Shown: piece by piece, positions 16,194-25,800 of the stretch
Layout of the letters: each line of letters begins with the position of its first letter
Numbering within the stretch: position 1 is the first letter of the stretch
Assembly: GCA_004555915.1 (NCBI GenBank)
Contig: SFJM01000003.1
Location: 1-64,000 of the forward strand
Source: Clostridiales bacterium
Lineage (GTDB): Bacteria; Bacillota; Clostridia; Oscillospirales; Butyricicoccaceae
Direction of reading: 5' to 3'
Length of the DNA: 64,000 nucleotides
Position numbers and translations under genes: made by a program
The notes under the pieces: model-generated
Told to the model about the DNA's origin: nothing
The model's input: only the letters and a program-made list of their open reading frames with translations
The model's database searches: none

Positions 16194-17540
16194 TTATTGG
16201 GCTGTCAAATGATTTCGCAGGATTGCCGCAGTCTGTGCACGGGTGGCGCCTGATCCGGGAGCCAGTATAACACCCTCCGGCTCCACGGAACCATGGATCA
16301 TGCCATTTTCTACGGCCCAGCACATGGCACTCCATGCCCATTCCGACACACAATCCGCATCCGGGAATACGGACAGGGAACCGGAGGTTTGCGGCCGTCC
16401 AGCATGGTTATATAAAAGCTGTACCAGCTGTTCCCGGGTGACTATGGCATCCGGCTCGAAGGTATGGTCGCTGGTTCCTGCTGTCATATCCTGTTGCACA
16501 GCCCAGCACACGGCATCCGCATACCAGGCATCTGCCTGTACATCAGAAAAATCCGTTGTTCCGGATACCTCCGGCTTTCCGGCAGCATTATACAAGGTCT
16601 GTACCACCATTGCCCGGGTCATGTCCCATTCCGGTGAAAACGTGGTATCTGAAGTGCCTGCCAGCAGCTGATTCTGCCAGGCAAATACCACTGCGTCATA
16701 ATACCACTGGTCGTCGTATACATCGGTAAACGGTGCATCCCCATGATCTGCCGCAGAGTGGATGCGTTTGAGCCCATAGGCCTCTGCAATGGCCTGTGCA
16801 TCTGCGATGCCCAGTGCCTGTAGTTGCGCATCGGTTGACAGGAACCGGCTATAGTCCTGATCGTTGTCCAGAAACGCGTGCTCAATAATCATACCGGACA
16901 GATTGCGCAGCGTGGCGTTACGGATAATGCTGTAATAATCCGCCTTAGTGCCATTGGGATATACCTGGGAGGCACTGTTCCGGCGCAGGAAGCCAAGATT
17001 TCGTAGTCCCATGGCCTCCAGCTTTTCCAGCAGTCTGCTGCCGATATCCTGTGTGATTTCCGCCAGCTCCGGCCGGTAATTGCCATTGGATACCAGCATC
17101 ATTGCGCCATCCTGGGTTGTCCCGTCTGTGGCATTGTTATGCAGGCTGACAATGATATCCGCACCCTGCTGTTCCGCAAAGGTCACACGGTCTGCCAGTC
17201 CAATATAGGAATCCCCCGTCCGGGTCATAGATACGGTAACGCCTGCATACTGCTCCAGCTCTGCCTTGCAGTATAACGCGATTTTCAGGTTCAAATCCTT
17301 TTCCTGAATGGTTTTCCCATCCCATTCCGCTACCGCGCCGGGGTCCTTTCCGCCATGCCCCGGGTCCAGTGTAACGACCACCATTCCATCACTGCCAACC
17401 TGCTTCCCCTCCGAGCCTGTCACAGCCGGTTCCAGCGTCACATCCTCTTCGCCTTCGATCCGGCTTTCTGCCGCTCCTGCTGCCATGCCCGGCAGCAGCA
17501 GGCATGCCGCCATCACCAGGCAAATCAGTTTCTTTCGCAT
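16194..17540 (-). CDS. Secreted N-acetylmuramoyl-L-alanine amidase with three SLH domains
   Basis: The start at 17540 (MRKKLICLVMAACLLLPGMA) gives a clear signal peptide ending at AAGAA, and GGGAG lies upstream; an extension to 17633 is rejected. Of 448 residues, about 50-255 form an Amidase_3 domain with zinc-site motifs LDPGHGGKDPG (His), EKDLNL (Glu), SLHNN (His) and the catalytic Glu in IIEHAFLDN. Residues 270-448 contain three S-layer-homology repeats (FTDVYDDQWYYDAVVFA, FSDVQADAWYADAVCWA, FPDADCVSEWAWSAM) that should tether it to cell-wall polymers. It would cleave the amide between muramic acid and the stem peptide during wall turnover or separation. It is followed by a terminator. Confidence 0.94.
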   Translation of the reverse strand: MRKKLICLVMAACLLLPGMAAGAAESRIEGEEDVTLEPAVTGSEGKQVGSDGMVVVTLDPGHGGKDPGAVAEWDGKTIQEKDLNLKIALYCKAELEQYAGVTVSMTRTGDSYIGLADRVTFAEQQGADIIVSLHNNATDGTTQDGAMMLVSNGNYRPELAEITQDIGSRLLEKLEAMGLRNLGFLRRNSASQVYPNGTKADYYSIIRNATLRNLSGMIIEHAFLDNDQDYSRFLSTDAQLQALGIADAQAIAEAYGLKRIHSAADHGDAPFTDVYDDQWYYDAVVFAWQNQLLAGTSDTTFSPEWDMTRAMVVQTLYNAAGKPEVSGTTDFSDVQADAWYADAVCWAVQQDMTAGTSDHTFEPDAIVTREQLVQLLYNHAGRPQTSGSLSVFPDADCVSEWAWSAMCWAVENGMIHGSVEPEGVILAPGSGATRAQTAAILRNHLTAQ

Positions 17541-17679
17541 TTTGCTATGCACTCCCTTTTTCTTTGCGTTATGATTTTTTATTATACCATATATTTTGTC
17601 TTTGTAAAACCCCGGAGTCCTATAGTCTGCCAATCATTTTTCCATAAAAAAATCCGGCTCCCGCAGGAACCGGACGTAT

Positions 17680-18786
17680 TTACAGGCAATCATATGCATA
17701 GATGCTATGTCCTTCCCCTCTGGGAAGCATATCCGGGAACCGGTTTTCCCGCTCCTCCGGAAGCAGGCCATTTCCATACATTGCGCCATAATTGTATGCC
17801 ATACAGCTTTCCAGTCCGGGATGGGGAATGGTTTCCATCCATGCCTCCACCTCGTCATATACCGCCAGCACAGCCGCAACCGCATCTTCGCAGTCAAAGC
17901 AATCCGCTCGCCCGATTTTCTGATGTTCCACATAGCGGTCTGCAATTCCATCACAGAACACAGCGGCTTCCCGGAACAGCTGTTCCATCAGGGCTTTTTT
18001 CTTTTTCGGCTTGGCCTGCTGCATTTTCTGCCGGCAAACGCGGCAGCGCCGTTCAAACGGTTCGATTGCATACAGCAGCCTGCTGTACCGGAATACATCA
18101 TAGTCCTTCCGCCCCTCTGCGCAAAACAGCTCCTGCAGCTCACAGTATTGCGCCTGCAGCCGCTGTATGTCCGCTTCACGCTGCTGTCGGTTTTCCTCCG
18201 ATTCCAGAACGTCCACATAGCTGTAATAATCCCGGATTGCTTTTTCCGCAAGCCAGCAGGCTGTTTCCATCCGCCGGATTGCCCTGAGGCGTTTTTTCTG
18301 CTTCGGGCTGGTTTTTACTGCCTCCCAATGCTTTTTCTCCTCCTGGTAATTGTCCCATGTCAGCTTCAGCCTGACACGGTCAGCCTCAATGATAATGTAG
18401 TCACCACTGGCATCCAAATTCAACCCATCCCGCTGTTTCAGTTCTGCTTCAAAGCAGACAAGCGCGAGACCATCCACCAAAAAGGAAACTATCACTGCTG
18501 CCATATAAATATTGGTAGTGACCTCAAGCGAGCGGCTGCCTGCCAGCGGATAAACAGCAAGCATCAGCAGCATCACGATAAACTTGCTCTTCAGTGTGAA
18601 AAAAGCCAGCCGATGCTTGTGTACATACTGGGAATAGCCAAGATAAAACAGCTTCTGGAACCAGTTCTTTTCCCGCTGCACCTGTGCAGCTTTTTCCGCA
18701 CCAACCTCAAGCCGGAAAGCAGCCTTCTGGGCGTACCAGGCAAGGCCCATCACTGCTATCCAAAAGAAAAACATGAAATAAAACAA
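17680..18786 (-). CDS. Unknown membrane protein with long cytoplasmic helical region
   Basis: No family is recognised. A TTG at 18786 is chosen because AAGGAGG lies nine bases upstream; the first in-frame ATG is at 18774, too far from that site. The protein of about 368 residues has hydrophobic segments near residues 3-18 and about 80-120. A long charged helical region follows, with two CxxC pairs (RRCRVCRQK and DCFDCED), hinting at metal binding or redox sensitivity. The upstream membrane gene ends just before this start, so the two form a coupled pair. Its middle part is rich in KKHWEAV/KQKKRLR-type basic helices. Confidence 0.65.
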   Translation of the reverse strand: MFYFMFFFWIAVMGLAWYAQKAAFRLEVGAEKAAQVQREKNWFQKLFYLGYSQYVHKHRLAFFTLKSKFIVMLLMLAVYPLAGSRSLEVTTNIYMAAVIVSFLVDGLALVCFEAELKQRDGLNLDASGDYIIIEADRVRLKLTWDNYQEEKKHWEAVKTSPKQKKRLRAIRRMETACWLAEKAIRDYYSYVDVLESEENRQQREADIQRLQAQYCELQELFCAEGRKDYDVFRYSRLLYAIEPFERRCRVCRQKMQQAKPKKKKALMEQLFREAAVFCDGIADRYVEHQKIGRADCFDCEDAVAAVLAVYDEVEAWMETIPHPGLESCMAYNYGAMYGNGLLPEERENRFPDMLPRGEGHSIYAYDCL

Positions 18787-18790
18787 AGGT

Positions 18791-19351
18791 TCATTCCCTC
18801 CTTTCTTCCGGCTCCATGCCCAGCCAGCTGCATAAGTCCTCCGCAGCCTGCCATGCATTTCCTGTGGTAAACGTCATCGTTTCCTGCGTGACTGTTTGGA
18901 ACGTAATGCGCAGGGTAAGCATCGGTGTAATGCTGTATCGTCCTCTCCACTCGCTATGGCGTTCTATTTTCTTCACACCGGCGATATACCTCCGGTTGAC
19001 TGCCACAACGCCATAATAGGACAGCAGCAGATACCAGTCTCCCGCATACACGGCTTCCACACCCGTGCTGAAAAAGCCCTGCATCCGAACGCTCCGCATG
19101 TCCTCCTCCATACTGGTGCACAGATATCCTTCCTGTTTCCGGATATAATGGAGCATCTTGCAGCTCAGAAGATAAACAGCCAGGCAGACCAGTATCATCA
19201 GCTTGAAAAAAAATACTACCTTTGCAAGGATGCTTTCCTCATGATAGTCAGCACTCATGATGCCTGCCAGCGCAGTGAGCCCCCAGAAATATCCCCGGGA
19301 CTGCCGCCTGACAATATTCCTCTTGGTTATCGGTTTGGTTAATCCTGTCAT
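18791..19351 (-). CDS. Unknown small membrane protein (YcxB-like C-terminal domain possible)
   Basis: The start at 19351 (MTGLTKPITKRN) has GGGGAGGGG upstream; a longer reading to 19390 is not supported. The 186-residue protein has a hydrophobic segment at about 22-32 and a strong one at about 47-65. A soluble domain of roughly 110 residues follows (MRSVRMQGFFSTGVEAVY, then AVNRRYIAGVKKIERHSEW). The Lys/Trp-rich beta pattern with a C-terminal WLGMEP helix recalls small PH-like YcxB domains, but this is weak. It is coupled to the downstream membrane gene. Confidence 0.65.
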   Translation of the reverse strand: MTGLTKPITKRNIVRRQSRGYFWGLTALAGIMSADYHEESILAKVVFFFKLMILVCLAVYLLSCKMLHYIRKQEGYLCTSMEEDMRSVRMQGFFSTGVEAVYAGDWYLLLSYYGVVAVNRRYIAGVKKIERHSEWRGRYSITPMLTLRITFQTVTQETMTFTTGNAWQAAEDLCSWLGMEPEERRE

Positions 19352-19394
19352 ATTTACCCCTCCCCGCCCAGTATACCATGAATCCCCCAAAAGA

Positions 19395-19423
19395 AAAAGG
19401 CTGCACCCAAAGGGGTACAGCCC
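19395..19423 (-). terminator. Terminator of the pheB-hom-lysC cluster
   Basis: GGCTGCACCC (19399-19408) pairs with GGGGTACAGCC (19412-19422) with one mismatch region. On the minus strand it is followed by TTTTTCTTTT, 19 bases past the lysC stop. Confidence 0.85.
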
Positions 19424-19441
19424 ATAACCTGTTTTTGAAAA

Positions 19442-20647
19442 TTAGCCGAAGAACTTGTCATGTACGGCACGCATTGCACGCTGTGCTTCTTCCTCATTGA
19501 TGAGGACGGAAATCTTGATTTCGGAAGTAGAAATCATGCGGATGTTTACCTGTGCGTCAGACAGTGCCTCGAACATCTTAGCAGCAACGCCCGGGGTAGA
19601 GGTCATGCCTGCACCAACGATAGACAGCTTTGCGATGCCTTCCTGGCAGGAAACGCCGGTGTAATGCAGTCTTTCCTTGTTCTCCTCCAGCAGCTTCATG
19701 GTTTCTGCCAGCTGGCCTCTGGTAACGGTAAAGCTGATATCCTTGGTGTTTTCACGGCCAATGGACTGGATGATGATGTCAATGTTAATGTTGTTCTTGC
19801 TCAGCAGGGAGAACAGACGGAATGCCTTGCCCGGCTCGTCCGGAATACCCATAACCGATACACGTGCTGTATCCTTATCACAAGCGACGCCGCTGATAAT
19901 CATTTTTTCCACAGAAGTAACCTCCTTGACTTTTGTTCCCGGATTTCTGGTCAGGCTGGAAACAACCTCCAGATCAATGTTATATTTCTTTGCCATTTCA
20001 ACCGAACGGTTATGCAGAACCTGTGCACCCAGGGTTGCCAGCTCCAGCATTTCATCATAGGTAATTTCGTCCAGCTTCTTCGCGCCCGGAACAATACGCG
20101 GGTCAGCGGTGTATACACCGTCTACATCGGTATAAATCTGGCAGAGATCGGCACCCAGTGCTGCTGCAATGGCAACGGCAGTGGTATCCGAGCCGCCACG
20201 GCCCAGAGTGGTAATGCTGTCGTGGCTGTTAATGCCCTGGAAACCGGCAACAATGACAATACGGTTCTTTTCCAGCAGGCTGCGGATACGGCGCGGCTCT
20301 ACCTTGCGAATGCGGGCAGAACCATAGGACAGGTCGGTTTCAATGCCAGCCTGCCAGCCGGTCAGACTGGTTGCATGATAGCCCAGCTTATTGATTGCCA
20401 TTGCCAGCAGAGCCATGGAAATCTGTTCGCCTGCACTCAGCAGGACATCCATCTCACGTGCCGGCGGATTGCTGGTGATTTCGCCAGCCTTTTCAATAAA
20501 ATCATCGGTGGTATCGCCCTGTGCGGATACGACAACAACAACCTGATTTCCGGCAGCAGCCGTCTTGGTTACAATGTCGGCAACGTTAAAAATGCGTTCG
20601 GTATTGGCTACCGACGTACCGCCAAATTTCTGCACAATTAAAGCCAT
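19442..20647 (-). CDS. lysC: Aspartate kinase
   Basis: The 401-residue enzyme phosphorylates aspartate, the first step toward lysine, threonine and methionine. The kinase domain (1-240) shows IVQKFGGTSVAN, the Ser/Thr-rich FQGINSHDSITTLGRGGSDT motif and IYTDVDGVYTADPR. Two C-terminal ACT domains (265-401) carry the allosteric regulation, for example ISGVACDKDTARVSVMGIPD and LSIVGAGMTSTPGVAAKMFE. AGGAGG lies ten bases before the ATG. It is the last gene of a minus-strand run after the ACT-domain gene and homoserine dehydrogenase, and ends at a terminator. The 124-base gap upstream holds only a short CCCATA/TATGGG hairpin. Confidence 0.96.
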   Translation of the reverse strand: MALIVQKFGGTSVANTERIFNVADIVTKTAAAGNQVVVVVSAQGDTTDDFIEKAGEITSNPPAREMDVLLSAGEQISMALLAMAINKLGYHATSLTGWQAGIETDLSYGSARIRKVEPRRIRSLLEKNRIVIVAGFQGINSHDSITTLGRGGSDTTAVAIAAALGADLCQIYTDVDGVYTADPRIVPGAKKLDEITYDEMLELATLGAQVLHNRSVEMAKKYNIDLEVVSSLTRNPGTKVKEVTSVEKMIISGVACDKDTARVSVMGIPDEPGKAFRLFSLLSKNNINIDIIIQSIGRENTKDISFTVTRGQLAETMKLLEENKERLHYTGVSCQEGIAKLSIVGAGMTSTPGVAAKMFEALSDAQVNIRMISTSEIKISVLINEEEAQRAMRAVHDKFFG

Positions 20648-20771
20648 GTGCTACGTTCCTCCTAAAGATTCCCCATAAACCTATGGGTGGTATGGTTCTA
20701 TTTGAACTCCGGCCATGCCCTCCGGTACAGCAGGAGCCATTTGCTTGTAAAAATACGTTGATCCGGTCTGA

Positions 20772-21983
20772 TTACAGCATGCGCATGCAGCCCAGCACAT
20801 TGCCCAGTGCTTCCTGTGCCTGCTTCATTTCCGCAGTGGTCAGCTCGCCGGTAATGCAGGCTGCCTCGCCTTCCTGAACAGACTCCAGCATCTCACAGCC
20901 CGGGAACTGGCCTGCCAGCTTGTTGGCTGCATCCGCACCGGAAAGCCGGATATACCATTTGGATGCAAAGCTGTCCAGCGGACGAACCAGCTTTCTGCTA
21001 CCATCGCCCCAGCCGATGTCACGGCGCTTGGCCTGATGCCGTGCACAGTCAATCAGATCTGCTACAACCGCGGAAGCGGTTGCCAGCTTGCCGGCGCCCT
21101 GTCCATAGAACATGGAATCGCCCAGCATATCTCCGGTTACCATGATGGCATTGAATACATCATCCACACAGGCCAGCGGGCAGGTCTTTGCGACAAAATG
21201 CGGTGCAACAAATGCATAGAAGGTTTCATCCGCATTGCTGACGGCACGGCCCAGCAGCTTGACGACACAATTTGCCTGTGCGGCATATTCCACATCCTGC
21301 AGGGTGATTTTGGTGATGCCTTCGGTTTCCACAAATTCCGGATACACATGGTCGCCATATGCGATGGCAGACAGGATACAGATCTTGCGGCAGGCATCCA
21401 TGCCTTCCACATCCGCTGCCGGATTTGCTTCCGCATAGCCCTTTGCCTGGGCTTCCTTCAGCGCAGTTTCAAAATCCAGACCGGCACCAATCATACGGGT
21501 CAGGATATAGTTGGTGGTACCATTGAGAATGCCGGTGATATGGGTCATATGGTTTGCTGTCAGGCACTGGAACATGGGACGGATAATCGGGATACCGCCG
21601 CCAACAGATGCCTCAAACAGGTAATTGACATTCTTTTCCTTTGCAATTGCCAGCAGCTCCGCACCATGGGTTGCTACCAGCTCCTTATTGGAGGTAACAA
21701 CATGCTTGCCTGCCAGCAGGCAGCGCTTGGTAAATTCATATGCCGCGCCCTTGCCGCCCATGGTTTCTGCAACCAGGCTGACTTCCGGGTCATTTTCAAT
21801 GATGGCAAAATCCTTAATAAATTTTTCCTGATACGGTGCATCGGGGAAATCACGCAGATCAAGGATATATTTTACTTCAATGGCATCTCCTGCGTTTTTT
21901 GCAACCACATCTGCATTGCGGTCAAGTACTTCATATACGCCGGAGCCCACGGTGCCAAAGCCCATAATAGCAGCTTTCATCAT
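20772..21983 (-). CDS. hom: Homoserine dehydrogenase
   Basis: The 403-residue enzyme reduces aspartate semialdehyde to homoserine. It has the N-terminal Rossmann motif IMGFGTVGSGVYEVL, the threonine-branch signature LNGTTNYILTRM with EAQAKGYAEANPAADVEG, and the catalytic Lys region in EGMDACRKICIL. The ATG at 21983 (MMKAAIM) follows AAGGAGG. The C-terminal 60 residues lack an obvious ACT domain, in contrast to the second copy at 46714-47994. It lies between the pheB-like ACT gene and lysC, so this is the aspartate-family cluster copy. Cofactor preference is not deduced. Confidence 0.95.
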   Translation of the reverse strand: MMKAAIMGFGTVGSGVYEVLDRNADVVAKNAGDAIEVKYILDLRDFPDAPYQEKFIKDFAIIENDPEVSLVAETMGGKGAAYEFTKRCLLAGKHVVTSNKELVATHGAELLAIAKEKNVNYLFEASVGGGIPIIRPMFQCLTANHMTHITGILNGTTNYILTRMIGAGLDFETALKEAQAKGYAEANPAADVEGMDACRKICILSAIAYGDHVYPEFVETEGITKITLQDVEYAAQANCVVKLLGRAVSNADETFYAFVAPHFVAKTCPLACVDDVFNAIMVTGDMLGDSMFYGQGAGKLATASAVVADLIDCARHQAKRRDIGWGDGSRKLVRPLDSFASKWYIRLSGADAANKLAGQFPGCEMLESVQEGEAACITGELTTAEMKQAQEALGNVLGCMRML

Positions 21984-22025
21984 AGTGGTTTTCCTCCTTC
22001 TTTTCACATCAGACGGGGGACGTTT

Positions 22026-22469
22026 TTATTCCCTTGCCAGAATTTCCATACGTGCCACGCCGGAAATTCCCATAACAGCAGCCATCATTTCCTCCACCGG
22101 GCCATTCATATCACCGGTCCGTGCCGCGATGGTCACAGCAGCCTGTCCGTTTACCGGAATGGACTGGTTAATGGTGAGGATATTGGCACCGCAGCGGGCA
22201 AATACTGCCAGAATGTCCGACAGGACACCTGCTTCATCGGTTACCATCAGGCTGAAAGTAATGATGCTGTGATGTGCCGCCTCAAACAGCGGCCTGATTC
22301 CGTCCTTATATTTATAATACGCGCTGCGGCTCAGTCCGACCTTCTGCGTCGCTTCACCGACGGTTCGGAATTCTCCGCTCTGCAAGCTACGGTTTACCCT
22401 TGCAACCTTGAGGAATACCTCCGGCAGCAGGGACGAATCAACAATATAAAATTTCGCCTGCTGTTCCAA
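22026..22469 (-). CDS. ACT domain regulatory protein, PheB/UPF0735 family
   Basis: A TTG at 22469 is the likely start: AAAGGAG lies 11 bases upstream and the protein then begins MEQQAKFYIVDSSLLPEV, as PheB-type proteins do; ATG readings further up extend into untranslated leader. Residues 1-70 hold a helix-turn-helix-like segment (TVGEATQKVGLSRSAYYKYKDGI). Residues 75-147 hold an ACT domain (SLMVTDEAGVLSDILAVFAR). The family is tied to aspartate/aromatic amino acid regulation by neighbourhood rather than a proven reaction. It is first in the run leading to hom and lysC, suggesting ligand sensing for that pathway. Confidence 0.88.
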   Translation of the reverse strand: MEQQAKFYIVDSSLLPEVFLKVARVNRSLQSGEFRTVGEATQKVGLSRSAYYKYKDGIRPLFEAAHHSIITFSLMVTDEAGVLSDILAVFARCGANILTINQSIPVNGQAAVTIAARTGDMNGPVEEMMAAVMGISGVARMEILARE

Positions 22470-22545
22470 TTGCTCTGCGGCTCCTTTCAGACGGCTTCCC
22501 TTCCGTGTCTTTCTCTGAAAAACATTTGTTTTTTGCAGCATTGCT

Positions 22546-22575
22546 ATCATACCACAAAACGTAAATACATTGCAA
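22546..22575 (-). promoter_or_regulatory. Sigma-A-type promoter of the pheB-hom-lysC run
   Basis: On the minus strand, TTGCAA (22570-22575) and TATGAT (22546-22551) are spaced by 18 bp, about 75 bases before the TTG start. The rest of the 350-base gap to 22821 holds only a weak hairpin (22775-22808) after the next gene. Confidence 0.65.
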
Positions 22576-22774
22576 CCCCTTTCGACGCATTTTACCGACG
22601 TTTTTTGTATTTTATTGAAACATTCCCAGCAGTTCATCGAAACATGCTGTTGTGCAGGCAAAGACGTTGGGGTGTTTTGGCGTATGATGTCCGGTTTGCC
22701 GGCCCGGATATCCGAAAAAAAATTTCCTTAACCAGCCTCCAATGTATCCATGTACTTTTCCGGCAGAATAAACC

Positions 22775-22808
22775 GGCAGCCGTTCTGCTCTTACACAGGA
22801 CGGCTGCC
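22775..22808 (-). terminator. Weak terminator after the large SLH protein
   Basis: GGCAGCCGT (22775-22783) pairs perfectly with ACGGCTGCC (22800-22808). On the minus strand it is followed by GGTTTATTC, a poor T-tract. It lies just past the stop at 22822. Confidence 0.5.
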
Positions 22809-22821
22809 ATAGGGTTGCCCG

Positions 22822-25800
22822 TTATTTCTTTCCGGTTTCCGTTTCTGCCTTCAGGCTGCTCTCTGACATGCCATTCACGCCCTTTGCGTTTTCGGCATGT
22901 TCCGCAGTACCGGCATAGCTGATATTCGCTTCATCGGTAATGGTATTGTTCACCACAAGGGTGCCGTTCACAATGGCAAATACATTCCAGTAGTCACCAT
23001 CTCCCTGATCGGTTGGCACATCAAAGGTCCGAATACAGCTTTCGCCGTTGTAAACCTCAATATGTGCTCCCGATGTGGCAACCGTTCCATCGCCGGCATA
23101 ACGATAAATATAATAATAATACGGCTCGGTTGTTGTGGGCTTCAGTGTGATGGTCTCCGGTCCATTGCCGTTTGTGTCGTCAAGGTCCAGATTGCATACC
23201 TCGGTTTCTCCATCATACTGCGACTTGTAGCTATAATATGTATGGAAGGAATCGCCGGAGGACAGTGTGCCGACAACATGGGAATCCAGATCTCTCGGTT
23301 CATCATTCCATTTCAAAACGATGCGGTAGGTGCCCTCCTGCAGTACCTGGGACATGCTCACTTCATTGTAATCGCCTGTACCAACAACAATATCCTTATA
23401 CTGGGTAATATATCCATCCCGAACCGCTTCCATGGTATAATATCCAACCGGAAGGTCTGTGGTGGCAAATCCGCCATTCTCATCCGCGGTAATGGTATAT
23501 GCCTCTCCGCCTGCCACTGTCACATAGTCGCCGCTGGTGTTATTGTGATCTTCTCTGAACCGGATGGTGACATTGGGAATCGCCTCGCCTGTGGCTGCAT
23601 CCATGATCCGGCCGGTGATCTCCTGATTGCTGTCAGAGGTCATCAGCAGTCTGCTGTCAGACAGGTATGTTGTCACACCGGAACGAACCGAAACATTTCT
23701 CACGGTTCTGGCACGGCATCCATATGCACAAACCCGCACATCATACGTGCCCTGGTTTGCTCTTACGCCGAAGCTTCCCAGTCCTGTGTTGGCAGTACTG
23801 CTTACTCCCACCAGTCTGACAATCGGTTTTACCCGGTAACCATTTGCAGCCTTCCGGACATTGCCGCTGATGTAGCCGCAGTCCAGACGGAATCCGGAAT
23901 CACCAAACAGCTTCAGCTCTGCTGCTCCCTTGCCGTGCAGCCACGCGCCAAATTTTTGACTCCAGCTCAACTCACTGGTATCTTTTTCGCCCAGTGCATC
24001 CTTCGCCTGACGGATCGCCTTGCTCAGCGTAGGATAGCCTTCACCGGAGTTGTTGCAGAGATTCTTGCAGACCTCTTCGCACATCTCCTCACAATAGGAG
24101 GTATAAACAGAATTTTCATATGCCATGACGGCTGCCGCACCGGCATGCCGCAGCGCATCGCTCAGCTCTTCACTGTCCGCGCCATGGCAGGTTCCCACAT
24201 AAATGATGCTGTTGTTCATATCGCCGGCACGATAGTTCTGCCTGAAAAACAGATCTCCTACCACAAAGAAGTCTCTGTCTCCGCCGCCGCTGACACCTGA
24301 AATGCTGACGAGATCGGCCTGTAAATCGGCCTTATATGTCTCGCGGGATGCTTCAGTCGCTTCTTCGCCTGTGGCAATGCTGTTGACACCGCCATGGGAG
24401 TCGAGCAGAATCACATGATACTGTCCCAGCTCCTTCATGCGCTCAACCGTCACCTGTCCATCCACCAGTCGCGATGTCCATTCATATGGCAGATCCGTAT
24501 GCTCGATACGGGATGCCGCACTGCCCAAATGGTCATCCGGATGCTGCCAGTTAAACGGCTGCAGGGTACAGATTTCCGAATATGTATCTGTGGTATAGGA
24601 ATCCGATGCCGCATTCTTTTGCGCAGCTGGCGCAGCCTGGGTATCCTGTGCTGTCAGCAAGGATTCATAATACAGCACATAGTGAATCTGATAGGGCGTA
24701 TAGAAATGAATGCCATCCTCTTCTGCGGCATATCTGTCAATACTGCCCGCTGCTTTCTGCTGCGCCAGATAGTCCAGCATTTCCTGATAGGACTGCTTCG
24801 CCTGCTCCAGGTCGGCATCGGTATCACCGGTTTCCACATGCTGTGCGGCAATCTCCTGCAGGCTGTCCATCACAGGCTCACCTGCCGCAAGCTGCTCATC
24901 GGTCAGATCCAGATAACAGTTAATCAGGAACTCTGTGCTGTTGACTCCGTTATAATAGCTGGCATGATACAGCTCCCGGCTCTGCTCCTTCGCCTCAATT
25001 TCAATCTGGGCTGTGAAGATGCCGTCATCTGCCTCTGCGTCGCCATTTTCGCCATCGTCATGCATGTGTGCAACCGCTCTGCTGTATTCATTCCGCAGGA
25101 TAATGGCATCCCCGGAAACCGGCTGCTCACTTTCAACCTCCGCATAGAAGGTGACCGTTTCGGTGGTTCCTACGAGGATATTGGAAATATCTGCATAAAA
25201 ATCAACAAACGATACAGCCTCATCCGCCGGATCCTCCGGATTTCTGTTTGCTTCCTCCAGAACATCCACATACTTCAGGATCATGCTTGCCGCCTGTGCA
25301 CGGGTTGCATTATCCCGCGGTTTCAGCAGCACCGTTCCATCCGACAGTTTTGTGCCGTTGATAATCCCGTTCTGGTTGGCCCACAGGATAGCCTCCCTTG
25401 CCCAGGAGGAAACCTGATTCTGATCCGGGAAATCCAGTTCCCCGTCAGCCTCCGGTCTTCCGGCATTGTTGTTGAGCATAACTGCCAGCTGCTCACGGGT
25501 CACATTGCTCTCCGGAGCAAATCTGCCATCGCCCATGCCGGAAACGACGTCATGTTCTGCTGCCCACTGCACCGCGTTGTAATACCACTTTCCACTGGCT
25601 ACATCGGTAAACGCAGCATCCCCGGAAACCTCCGGCTGTCCGGCATAGTTATACAGAATCTGCGCCACCATTGCACGGGACAGTACCCCATTCGGCTGAA
25701 ATTCCGTGTCACTGACACCTGACATCAGGCGCCTTTCATAGGCTGAAAGCACATGCTCGTAATACCAGCTGCCTTCTTCTACGTCCCGAAACGGATTTTT

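Noticed and set aside
21036..22922. A 628-codon plus-strand reading opposite hom and pheB
   Set aside because: It is antisense to two clear enzyme genes, has no family features and no start site.
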